A DNA stretch of 64,000 bases from CAVUAT01 sp963739545. Lineage in GTDB: Bacteria; Actinomycetota; Thermoleophilia; Solirubrobacterales; 70-9. The position numbers and the translations under genes were made by a program. The stretch is taken from the NCBI GenBank assembly GCA_963739545.1, contig CAVUAT010000011.1, forward strand, positions 434,001-498,000, given 5' to 3'. This document shows positions 27,159 through 34,774 of this stretch, in pieces. Under the pieces are notes generated by a model. That model did no database searches. It saw nothing but the letters and a program-made list of their open reading frames with translations, and was not told where the DNA came from. Position 1 is the first letter of the stretch, and every line of letters begins with the position of its first letter.

Positions 27159-27656
27159 CTAGGCGGCGGCGATCCGCGCGAGCTCGGCCTCGACCTCGCC
27201 GCCGATGCGCCGGCCGTCCTCGAAGGCGGTCGGAGTGCCCGCTACGCCCGCCCGAACCCCGCTTTCGAAGTCCCGGCGCACGCGCTCGGCGACCGCGTCC
27301 GAGCGCGAATCGGCCCTGAATCGCGCGAGGTCGATGCCGAAGCGGTCCGCGCGCTCCCACAGGTGCGGGTCGTCCACCCTCCCCCGCTCGGCGAACAGCG
27401 AGTCGCACATCTCCCAGAAGCGGCCCTGTGCGCCTGCGGCCTCGGCCGCTGCGTGCAGGGCGGGCGAGCGTGGATGCTTCGTCGCCATCGGAAAGTGGCG
27501 AAAGCACAGGCTCAGCTCCAGCTTCCGCATGCGAGCCCAGGACGCCGCGCACCGAGGGCAGGCGAGGTCCATGTAGACGACCGCCTCGGGCCCCGAGCCG
27601 CTGATGTGGTCGTCGGGCCCCACAGGCGGCACCGGTGCGCTGGTCATCTCGGTCAC
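27159..27656 (-). CDS. DsbA-like thioredoxin-fold protein
   Basis: A 165-residue protein with active-site C-x-x-C in MDLACPRCAASW (CPRC) and the helical insertion typical of DsbA/FrnE (EAAGAQGRFWEMCDSLFAE). A cis-Pro loop (GVAGTPTAFEDGRRIGG) precedes the last helix. No signal peptide is seen, so it is probably cytosolic. The start is uncertain: GTG at 27656 chosen, ATG at 27647 and TTG at 27668 possible. It belongs to a trio with an NTF2-like protein and a peroxiredoxin wedged between rpsO and pnp. Confidence 0.85.
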   Translation of the reverse strand: MTEMTSAPVPPVGPDDHISGSGPEAVVYMDLACPRCAASWARMRKLELSLCFRHFPMATKHPRSPALHAAAEAAGAQGRFWEMCDSLFAERGRVDDPHLWERADRFGIDLARFRADSRSDAVAERVRRDFESGVRAGVAGTPTAFEDGRRIGGEVEAELARIAAA

Positions 27657-27680
27657 GACTGAAGGCAAGCTACATCGCGG

Positions 27681-28115
27681 TCAGGAGTCGAGCCCGGCCA
27701 GGACGCGGGCCTCATCGAGCGAGTCGGTCGGGCGCAGGCGGACCAACAGGTCGTCCTCGATCTCGAACACGTAGTACAGCGCCTGATCGACCTCGATCCC
27801 GCTGCCCTCCCCCAAGCCGCGAAAGCGAACGTGGAGGATCACGATCGAGCCGCGCTCGGTGGGCTCCTCGGCCTCGATTCCCTCGATCTCGATCGTCATC
27901 GACTCCCAGGTCGACGTGAAGGCCTCCCACAGCGACCGCACTTCGTCGCGGCCTCGGAAGACCGTCTTGCCGGGGGGAAGGTCGGGCAGGGGAAAGGTCA
28001 GGTGCCACTCGACGTCCGGATGCATGATCCCCAGCGACGCGTCGAAGTCGCGGCGGCTGAATGCCTCGAATCCCTGCCTTGCGAGCTCGGCGCCGCTACT
28101 CGCCGGCGGGGGCAT
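27681..28115 (-). CDS. NTF2-like (SnoaL-type) protein
   Basis: A 144-residue cone-shaped NTF2 fold: GFEAFSRRDFDASLGIMHPDVEWH, then VFRGRDEVRSLWEAF and ILHVRFRGLGEGSG. Family members act as ketosteroid-isomerase-like enzymes or ligand-binding proteins; no function can be assigned. Its first codons overlap the peroxiredoxin end by 20 nt. A paralogue is embedded in the pyrimidine operon (46209-46670). Confidence 0.82.
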   Translation of the reverse strand: MPPPASSGAELARQGFEAFSRRDFDASLGIMHPDVEWHLTFPLPDLPPGKTVFRGRDEVRSLWEAFTSTWESMTIEIEGIEAEEPTERGSIVILHVRFRGLGEGSGIEVDQALYYVFEIEDDLLVRLRPTDSLDEARVLAGLDS

Positions 28116-28578
28116 CGTCGGCGCCGGCCGCGGCGAGGGCGTCGAAGATCAGGTTCGCGCCCGGGATCTCGAGTGGCGTGGGGCTCTCATGGGACCAGAG
28201 CACGTCACCATTCTCGCCGATCAGCACCAGCGAGCGGTTGCCGTGTCCCCGCTCGTCGATGTACGCGCCGTAAGCACTCGTCACCTCGCCCTTGGGATGG
28301 AAGTCCGAGAGCAGCGGCATCGTCAGGTTGAGGCGCTCTCGAAAGGCGTGGTGGGAGTGCGGCGAGTCGACGCTGATCCCGACCAGCGATGCGCCCTGCG
28401 CTTCGATGTCGCCCAGGACCTCCTGATAGATGCCTAGCTGGTCGCTGCACACGGGGCTGAAGTCGCCGGGGTAGAACGCGATCACCAGCTTCTTTCCGGC
28501 GAAGTCTTCGAGGCTGACTTCGTTCTCGTCTTGGTCGGGCAGTTTGAAGCTGGGTGCTTCGGAGCCCGGCTCGATCAA
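28096..28578 (-). CDS. 1-Cys peroxiredoxin (AhpC/TSA family)
   Basis: A 160-residue peroxidase. The family motif is YPGDFSPVCSDQLGIYQE, with peroxidatic Cys at about residue 46. No other Cys is present, so resolution must come from an external thiol, perhaps the DsbA-like partner two genes on. A conserved distal Arg lies in HGNRSLVLIG. A TTG start at 28578 is supported by GGAAG 6 nt upstream. It begins 19 nt after the rpsO stop. Confidence 0.9.
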   Translation of the reverse strand: MIEPGSEAPSFKLPDQDENEVSLEDFAGKKLVIAFYPGDFSPVCSDQLGIYQEVLGDIEAQGASLVGISVDSPHSHHAFRERLNLTMPLLSDFHPKGEVTSAYGAYIDERGHGNRSLVLIGENGDVLWSHESPTPLEIPGANLIFDALAAAGADDAPAGE

Positions 28579-28597
28579 GGCGCTCTTCCGCTCGGCG

Positions 28598-28867
28598 CTA
28601 GTGGCGCAGGCCGAGCTCCGTGACCAGCGAGCGGTAGCGCTCGAGGTCACTGCTCTCGAGGTAGCGCAGCAGGCGGCGACGGCGGCCGACCATCTTCAGG
28701 AGGCCGCGGCGCGAGTGATGGTCCTTGCTGTTCGCCCGCAGGTGCTCGGTCAACTCGTTGATCCGCTCGGTGAGCATCGCGACCTGGACCTCGGCGGAGC
28801 CGGTGTCGGTGTCGGAGCGGCCGTACTTGCCGATCAGCTCCTGCTTCTTGTCCTTTGTAAGCGGCAT
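28598..28867 (-). CDS. rpsO: 30S ribosomal protein S15
   Basis: An 89-residue S15 of standard length: MPLTKDKKQELIGKYGRSDT, TGSAEVQVAMLTERINELT, DHHSRRGLLKMVGRRRRLL. It binds the central domain of 16S rRNA. It lies 14 nt after ribF. The usual rpsO-pnp order is interrupted here by three small genes. Confidence 0.98.
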   Translation of the reverse strand: MPLTKDKKQELIGKYGRSDTDTGSAEVQVAMLTERINELTEHLRANSKDHHSRRGLLKMVGRRRRLLRYLESSDLERYRSLVTELGLRH

Positions 28868-28881
28868 TCGAGGTGGGAAGG

Positions 28882-29787
28882 TTAGCGGGACGCGTCCCGG
28901 CCGCGTGCCTCGTAGCCCGCGCAAACCTCACGCGCATCGGCCACGTCCTGGTTCATCGCCGCGATCAGCTCCTCGGTGCCGGGGAAGCGCTTCTCGCCGC
29001 GCAGGCGCTTGACGAACGCGACCCGCAGGTTGCGCCCGTAGAGGTCGCCCTCGAAGTCGATCAGGTACGTCTCGACGAGCAGCCCGCGCCCCGTCTCGAA
29101 CGTCGGCCGCACGCCCACGTTGACCGCGGCCGGGCGGCCATCGGCGAATGCTGCGTATACGCCGTGCCCCGGGATGACGAGCGAGTCGTCGGGCACGAGG
29201 TTCGCGGTCGGAAACCCGAGCTCGCGGCCTCGCTGGTCCCCCGTGACGACCTCCCCTTCCATCATGAACGGCGCCCCCAGGCAGTCCATCGCCTGTTCCA
29301 CGTCGCCCGCAGCGACCAGCGCCCTGATCCTGGTCGAGGAAACGGTCTCGCCGTCGACCTCGACCAGCGGCACGACGCGCGTCTCGAAATCCGGGCAGGC
29401 GGTGAGCATCGCGGCGTCGCCCTTCGCCTTCGCGCCGAACCTGAAGTTCTCGCCGATCGAGACCTTGGTCGCCCCGAGCCGCCTGACCAGGATGTCCGAG
29501 ACGAACTCCTCGGCCGCGATCTTGGAGAAGTCCTGGTCGAACGGGATCACCACGAGCTCGTCGACCCCAAGGCCCTCTATGACGTCCCGCTTGACCTCGA
29601 ACGGCGTGATCAGCTTCGGCGCGGCCTCGGCGTGGATGACGCTCATCGGGTGCGGATCGAACGTGAGGACCGTGTCCGCTCCATCGATCACGGCCTGGTG
29701 GCCCAGGTGCACGCCGTCGAACGTCCCGATCGCGACGTGGCGATCGCGGGGCTCGGCGTCGGGCAACTGGGTGACTTGAATGCTCAT
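28882..29787 (-). CDS. ribF: bifunctional riboflavin kinase / FAD synthetase
   Basis: A 301-residue RibF. The N-terminal nucleotidyltransferase has AIGTFDGVHLGHQAVI (GTFDGVHxGH), FDPHPMSV and STRIRALVAAGD. The C-terminal riboflavin kinase has RGRELGFPTANLVP (GFPTAN motif), GVYAAF and VNVGVRPTF. It makes FMN and FAD. Its ATG overlaps the corrected truB stop as ATGA. Confidence 0.96.
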   Translation of the reverse strand: MSIQVTQLPDAEPRDRHVAIGTFDGVHLGHQAVIDGADTVLTFDPHPMSVIHAEAAPKLITPFEVKRDVIEGLGVDELVVIPFDQDFSKIAAEEFVSDILVRRLGATKVSIGENFRFGAKAKGDAAMLTACPDFETRVVPLVEVDGETVSSTRIRALVAAGDVEQAMDCLGAPFMMEGEVVTGDQRGRELGFPTANLVPDDSLVIPGHGVYAAFADGRPAAVNVGVRPTFETGRGLLVETYLIDFEGDLYGRNLRVAFVKRLRGEKRFPGTEELIAAMNQDVADAREVCAGYEARGRDASR

Positions 29788-30597
29788 CTGAACACAACCT
29801 CGGGCTTGAGATTGTCACCATCCCGCCGCGCGATTGCGATCAGGTCGCCGCCGTGAGTCAACCGGACGTGTGCATCGGGGTCGCCGGGCACCGGTCCGGA
29901 AACGTCGGTTCTGCCCGGCGGCCCCGCAACCAGCACGCCCGTGTCCCACGGCCACGACCTCCTCGGCGTCGAGAACCCGCTCGGGGAGGAACCCGACGAG
30001 CTCCGAGACGTCGATCTCGGGCTCCTCGCCGTCGACGAGGCGCAGGTCGCCGATCGCCGTTCGGCGCAGCGACTCGCAGTAGGCGTCCTGCAGGGTCTCG
30101 ACCAGGGTGCGTATGTACGTGCCGGAGGAGCACTCGATCTCGAAGGTGGCCCGGTCCCCCCCGCTCTCGAGCAGCTCGGCGCGGTGCACCGTGACGGTTC
30201 GGGTCGGGGTCTCGATGGTCTCGCCCCGGTGCGCCTTCTTGTAGAGGCGCTCGCCGTCGACCTTGACAGCCGAGGTCATCGGCAGCCGCTGGGTGACCTC
30301 CCCCGTCGGCAGCTCGAGGCTGTCGGGCACGGTCCCGGTCTCAGTCAGCTCACCGTCGGGATCCCCGGTCGTCGAGCGCCAGCCGAGACGCGCGGTCGCG
30401 ACGTAGGTCTTGGGAAGCTCCAGGAGAAAGCGCTGCAGGCGGGTCGCCTTGCCGAGCAGGACGATGAGCAGCCCGGTCGCGAAGGGATCGAGCGTGCCGG
30501 CGTGGCCGACCTTCCCGCCCCGCTCACGGCGCACCCGCGCCACCACATCGTGCGAGGTGACTCCCGCCGGCTTGTCGACCAGCAGCGCTCCGGTCAA
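29784..30597 (-). CDS. truB: tRNA pseudouridine-55 synthase (TruB), C-terminal frameshift near 29940
   Basis: TruB makes pseudouridine 55 in the T loop. Its motifs are LLVDKPAGVTSHDVVARVR, catalytic Asp region HAGTLDPFATGLL (GTLDP), YVATARLGW and SGTYIRTLVETL. Deleting one base near 29940 extends the protein through a PUA-like end, DPDAHVRLTHGGDLIAIAR, to a TGA overlapping the ribF ATG. Without correction it ends in an unrelated Arg-rich tail. It overlaps nrnA by 4 nt. Confidence 0.94.
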
Positions 30598-31595
30598 TCG
30601 GATGAGGGTGCGCTGACCTCGCCGCGCAGGAACTCGATGATCTCGCCGTAGTCGAGGTCGGTGCTGAATCCCGCGGCGCGGCGATGGCCACCGCCGCCCT
30701 GCTTGCGGGCGATCTCCGAGACGTCCACCGATCCATCGGTCGAGCGAAGGCTGACCTTGCGGGCGGAGCGGGCGCCCGCGGCCAGGTCACGGACGGTCGC
30801 CGCGACCAGCGTGCCGTCGATCGTGCGTACGTGGTCGATGACTCCCTCGGTCAGGACCTCGCTGGCGCCCGTCGCCTCGTAGTCCGCGGCCGAGATGTAG
30901 GTGACCGCGAGGGCGCCGCCCTGGTGGACCTCGATCTTGTCGAGCGCCACCGCGAGCAGCTTCAGCTTCTCGATCGGCGCGTGCTCGTACAGGCGGCGAT
31001 AGATGTCGTTGACCTTGACGCCGGCCTCGAGCAGCGCCGCCGCCATGCGATGGGTGCGCTCGTCGGTGTTCTCGTACATGAACTTGCCGGTGTCGGTGAC
31101 GAGCCCCACGTACAGGGCACTGGCGATCTCGGGCGTCAGGTCGACCCCGAGGATGCCCGCCAACTCGAACACGATCTCCGCCGTGCTCGAGGCCTCGACG
31201 TCGACGAGGTTGACCGAGCCGAAGCGCGTGTTGTCGTGGTGGTGATCGATGTTCAGGATCTTTGCGCCCTCGGTCAGGAAGTCGGCCGGCATGCGGTCGA
31301 TGTTTCCGCAGTCGAGAAAGATCACCGTGCGGTCGGCCATGTCGGCCGGCGGCTCGTGGAAGACCTCCTCGAGCGGGAGGAAGCGGTACTCGACCGGCAG
31401 CGGGAACTCCTTCGCCGCGAGGAACATCACCGAGTCCTTGCCGAGCGCTCCGAGGATGTGGTGCATGGAGAGCAGCGAACCGAGTGCGTCGCCGTCGGGG
31501 TTCTCGTGCGTCGTGAGCAGGAACCGCTCTGCGCCACGGATCTCCTCCGCTACGCGCTCGAGGTCAGTCCTGACCATCTCGGCGGCCTCGGTCAT
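30594..31595 (-). CDS. nrnA: DHH-family oligoribonuclease / PAP phosphatase (NrnA)
   Basis: A 333-residue DHH/DHHA1 phosphoesterase. Motif I is HENPDGDALGSLL, motif II FLDCGN and motif III NIDHHHDN (DHH). The C-terminal RNA-binding loop is KQGGGGHRRAAGF. The family degrades nanoRNA and 3'-phosphoadenosine 5'-phosphate. Location between rbfA and truB is canonical, with 4-nt overlaps on both sides. Confidence 0.95.
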   Translation of the reverse strand: MTEAAEMVRTDLERVAEEIRGAERFLLTTHENPDGDALGSLLSMHHILGALGKDSVMFLAAKEFPLPVEYRFLPLEEVFHEPPADMADRTVIFLDCGNIDRMPADFLTEGAKILNIDHHHDNTRFGSVNLVDVEASSTAEIVFELAGILGVDLTPEIASALYVGLVTDTGKFMYENTDERTHRMAAALLEAGVKVNDIYRRLYEHAPIEKLKLLAVALDKIEVHQGGALAVTYISAADYEATGASEVLTEGVIDHVRTIDGTLVAATVRDLAAGARSARKVSLRSTDGSVDVSEIARKQGGGGHRRAAGFSTDLDYGEIIEFLRGEVSAPSSD

Positions 31596-31936
31596 GTCTC
31601 GTCGTCCTCGTCGAGCATCTGCGAGATCCGGACGCCCTTCTCGACCGTGTCGTCGTAGTGGAAGCTAAGCGACGGTGTGCGCTTGATCGTCATCTCGGAG
31701 CCGATCCTGCTCTGCAGGAAGCCCTGGGCGGAGCGCAATCCAGCGAGCGCGTCCTCTCGCTCGGATTCCGATCCGAGCACGCTGACGTACACGCGGGCGG
31801 CGCGCAGGTCGGGTGAGGTGTCTACGTCGGTCACGGTCACGAAGCCGATGCGCGGGTCTTTCATCTCGGTCGAAATCGCGGCACCGAGGACCTCGCGTAT
31901 CACCTCGTTGACCCGCCGCATCCGTGCGGTGGTCAT
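31592..31936 (-). CDS. rbfA: ribosome-binding factor A
   Basis: A 114-residue KH-type RbfA: RMRRVNEVIREVLGAAI, DPRIGFVTVTDVDTSPDLR, ARVYVSVLG and an acidic tail DEDDET. It matures the 30S subunit 5' region of 16S rRNA. It lies 25 nt after the DUF503 gene and overlaps nrnA by 4 nt. Confidence 0.96.
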   Translation of the reverse strand: MTTARMRRVNEVIREVLGAAISTEMKDPRIGFVTVTDVDTSPDLRAARVYVSVLGSESEREDALAGLRSAQGFLQSRIGSEMTIKRTPSLSFHYDDTVEKGVRISQMLDEDDET

Positions 31937-31961
31937 CCGCCGATGACCCTAACAGGGACCT

Positions 31962-32261
31962 CTAGCCACGGATGTCCTCGAGGCTGAGCACGTCGCGCTC
32001 GAACGAGGCGCCATCGGGATGGCGGCTCTCGACGAACCGCTCGAGCCCATCGGCGCGGTCGCCGACGTCCGACCCGCCGACCAGCGCGCACACCAGAGTC
32101 GACCGCTGCCACTTGTCCTGCCCGTCCACCTCGGCGACCGAGGCCCCGAACCGCCGCCGCAGCTGATCCTTCATCGACTTGAGCAGCTTCCGCTTCCCCT
32201 TCAGGTCATGCACGTCCCCAAAGTGCAACCGAACCTCAACGATGCAGACAAACGCGCGCAT
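31962..32261 (-). CDS. DUF503 (YlxP-like) protein
   Basis: A 99-residue protein: VCIVEVRLHFGDVHDLKGKR, KLLKSMKDQLRRRFGASVAEV, DKWQRSTLVCALVG. This is the compact ferredoxin-like DUF503/YlxP family, found between infB and rbfA in many Gram-positives and implicated in 30S assembly. It is separated from infB by 226 nt that contain a decayed plus-strand fragment. Confidence 0.92.
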   Translation of the reverse strand: MRAFVCIVEVRLHFGDVHDLKGKRKLLKSMKDQLRRRFGASVAEVDGQDKWQRSTLVCALVGGSDVGDRADGLERFVESRHPDGASFERDVLSLEDIRG

Positions 32262-32311
32262 TGAAGCCCAGCGTAGGGGCGAATCCGGGGCAGTGGCGCC
32301 TTAGGTCTGAC

Positions 32312-32440
32312 ATGGCGGCCAAAGGAGCCATCGGCGTCGAATCGAGGCTCGCCAGGCTCGCCGCGAACCAGCACGGCGTCGTGTCGACCGCCCAGCTCCG
32401 GGAGCTCGGACTCGGTCCGCCAGGTGACCGAAGAGCCGGG
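32312..32440 (+). pseudogene. remnant of an AbiEi-like (winged-helix antitoxin domain) protein
   Basis: On the plus strand, residues from the ATG at 32312 read ESRLARLAANQHGVVSTAQL then RELGL. This is the N-terminal winged helix of the AbiEi/DUF559-linked family that normally continues with a recognition helix and a nuclease-like domain. The similarity stops after about 35 residues and then runs antisense to infB. It is probably a truncated relic from insertion between infB and the DUF503 gene. The rest of this gap (32262-32487) shows nothing else. Confidence 0.5.
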
Positions 32441-32487
32441 CGAGGTTGCTGCTGCGCTGCGCGCGCGCCTCGGGGCGCGGACAGCCG

Positions 32488-34764
32488 CTACTCCAGCGTC
32501 TGCTCGACCTGCTTGACCTCGAAGAACTCGAGCACGTCGCCTTCCTTCACGTCAGCGAAGCCCTCGAGCACGATGCCGCACTCGTTGCCCTCGGTGACCT
32601 CGGCGACGTCGTCCTTGAAGCGGCGCAGCGAGCCGAGGCGGCCGGTCCAGACGATGGTGCCGTCCCGGACCAGGCGCACCTGCGCGGTGCGGGTGACCTT
32701 GCCGTCGGTGACCCGGCAACCGGCGATCGTGCCGACGCGGGAGGCCTTGAAGGTCTGGAGCACCTCGGCCTGGCCGAGCGTCTCTTCGACGTCGACCGCC
32801 TCGAGCAGTCCCTCCATCGCCGCTCGGAGCTCCTCGGTGACCTTGTAGATCACCGTGTAGGTGCGGATCTCGACGCCCTCGCGCTCCGCGGCGCGGCGGG
32901 CCTCGGCGAGCGGGCGGACGTTGAAGCCGATGATGACGGCGTCGGAGGCCGCGGCGAGCATCACGTCGGACTCGTTGATGCCTCCGGTCTGCGCGTGGAT
33001 GATGTCGACGCCGACCTGGTCCTGGGGCACCTTCGCGATCTCGTCCTCGAGCGCCTCGAGGGAGCCCGAGACATCGGCCTTGAGCACGATGTTGAGCTCC
33101 TTGAGCTCGCCCTCGCGGGCCTTCTCGAACACCTCCTCGAGCGTGACCTTGCGGGTCTGCCGGCGGGCGATCTGCTCGGACTTGATGCGCGTCTCGCGCT
33201 CCTGGGCGAGCTGGCGCGCGCGGCGCTCGTTCTCTACGACCTGGACGTGCTCGCCCGCCTCGCACACGCCGTTGAAGCCGAGCACCTCGACCGGCATCCC
33301 CGGGGTGGCCTCATCGACGCGCTCGCCGCGGTGGTCCAGCAGCGCGCGGACCTTGCCCCACTGCGCGCCCGCGACGACGGCGTCGCCGACGTGGAGGGTG
33401 CCGCGCTGGATGAGTACGCCCGTGACTGGGCCACGGCCCGGATCGAGCTCGGACTCGATCACGGCGCCGGTCGCCGGCGCGTTGGGATTGGCGCCGAGCT
33501 CCTCGAGGTCGGTGACGAGCACGATCATCTCGAGCAAGTTGTCGAGGCCGTCCTTGGTCTTGGCCGAGACGTCGGCGTAGACGGTGTCTCCTCCCCACTC
33601 CTCGGGGTTCAGGTCGTGGCCGGCCAACTCGGTGCGCACGCGGCTGGGGTCGGCGCCCTCCTTGTCGACCTTGTTGACGGCGACCAGCATCGGCACGTCG
33701 GCGGCTCGGGCGTGGTCGATCGCCTCGATGGTCTGCGGCATCACGCCGTCGTCGGCCGCGACGACGATCACGGCGACGTCGGTGACCTTGGCGCCGCGGG
33801 CGCGCATCGCGGTGAATGCCTGGTGGCCGGGGGTGTCGAGGAAGGTGATCGTCTTGTCGTCGTGGTGGACCTGATAGGCGCCGATGTGCTGGGTGATGCC
33901 GCCCGCCTCTCCAGCGACGACCTCGGTCTCGCGGATCGCATCGAGCAGCGAGGTCTTGCCGTGGTCGACGTGGCCCATCACGGTGACCACCGGCGGGCGG
34001 TCCTCGAGATCGGCGGCGGCATCGACGTCCTGCTCGATCTCAACCTCCTCCTCGGCGGCGGTCACGATCTCGACCTTGCGATCGAACTTCTTCGCGATCG
34101 CCTCGACGGAATCGTCGGTCAGTGTCTGGGTCAGGGTCGCCATCTGGCCGCTCTCCATCAGAGCCTTGATCACCTCGGCGCTGCCGAGCCCGAGCGACTC
34201 CGCGACCTCGCGCACCGTGGCTCCGGCGGCGACGCGGTTCGTCGGCGCCTCTTCGGGCGCCTCCTGAGTCTTGTCGACCGGCTCCTCGAGCAGCGGGCGG
34301 CGGCGTCGGCCTCCGCGGCGGCGCGGGGGGCGAGGCGGCGGCTGGTTCTTGGCGATGTGGTCACGGCGCGCGGCCTGCGAGTCGATGACGACCCGGCGGC
34401 GCTTCTTGCCGGCCTTCGCTCCGCCGTCGGCCTTGGGCGTGGCGGGGACGGGCTTGGCGTCAGCGGGCGGCGCCTGGGCTGGGGGCTTCGCGTCGGCCTT
34501 CGCCTCGGTCTTTGGCGCTGCCTTCGGGGTGGCCTTCGCCGCGGCGGCAGGGGCCTTCGCGGCGGCCTTCTTCGGCGGCGCCTCGGTCGCCGCTGCGGCG
34601 CCGTCGCCCGACGAACCGGACTTGAGAGCCGCCAGGGCCTCGGACTCCTCGACGCTCGACTGAGCGGCTTTGGCCTCGATGCCGGCGGCCTTCAGGGCAG
34701 CGAGCAGCTCCTTGCTCGTCAGGCCCTGCGCCTTCGCTATCTCGTGAACTCGCTTCTTCGCCAA
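32488..34764 (-). CDS. infB: translation initiation factor IF-2
   Basis: A 758-residue GTPase. It starts from TTG as MAKKRVHEIAKAQGLTSKEL, the conserved IF2-N helix. An Ala/Lys/Pro-rich linker, a second IF2-N domain, and the G domain follow (VTVMGHVDHGKTSLLDAI, DTPGHQAF, VAVNKVDK). Domains II-IV end EVKQVEQTLE. It brings fMet-tRNA to the 30S P site. It lies 10 nt after nusA in a rimP-nusA-infB operon. The TTG is chosen because MAKKRVHEIAK is the family N-terminus. Confidence 0.97.
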   Translation of the reverse strand: MAKKRVHEIAKAQGLTSKELLAALKAAGIEAKAAQSSVEESEALAALKSGSSGDGAAAATEAPPKKAAAKAPAAAAKATPKAAPKTEAKADAKPPAQAPPADAKPVPATPKADGGAKAGKKRRRVVIDSQAARRDHIAKNQPPPRPPRRRGGRRRRPLLEEPVDKTQEAPEEAPTNRVAAGATVREVAESLGLGSAEVIKALMESGQMATLTQTLTDDSVEAIAKKFDRKVEIVTAAEEEVEIEQDVDAAADLEDRPPVVTVMGHVDHGKTSLLDAIRETEVVAGEAGGITQHIGAYQVHHDDKTITFLDTPGHQAFTAMRARGAKVTDVAVIVVAADDGVMPQTIEAIDHARAADVPMLVAVNKVDKEGADPSRVRTELAGHDLNPEEWGGDTVYADVSAKTKDGLDNLLEMIVLVTDLEELGANPNAPATGAVIESELDPGRGPVTGVLIQRGTLHVGDAVVAGAQWGKVRALLDHRGERVDEATPGMPVEVLGFNGVCEAGEHVQVVENERRARQLAQERETRIKSEQIARRQTRKVTLEEVFEKAREGELKELNIVLKADVSGSLEALEDEIAKVPQDQVGVDIIHAQTGGINESDVMLAAASDAVIIGFNVRPLAEARRAAEREGVEIRTYTVIYKVTEELRAAMEGLLEAVDVEETLGQAEVLQTFKASRVGTIAGCRVTDGKVTRTAQVRLVRDGTIVWTGRLGSLRRFKDDVAEVTEGNECGIVLEGFADVKEGDVLEFFEVKQVEQTLE

Positions 34765-34774
34765 GTTGTCCGGA

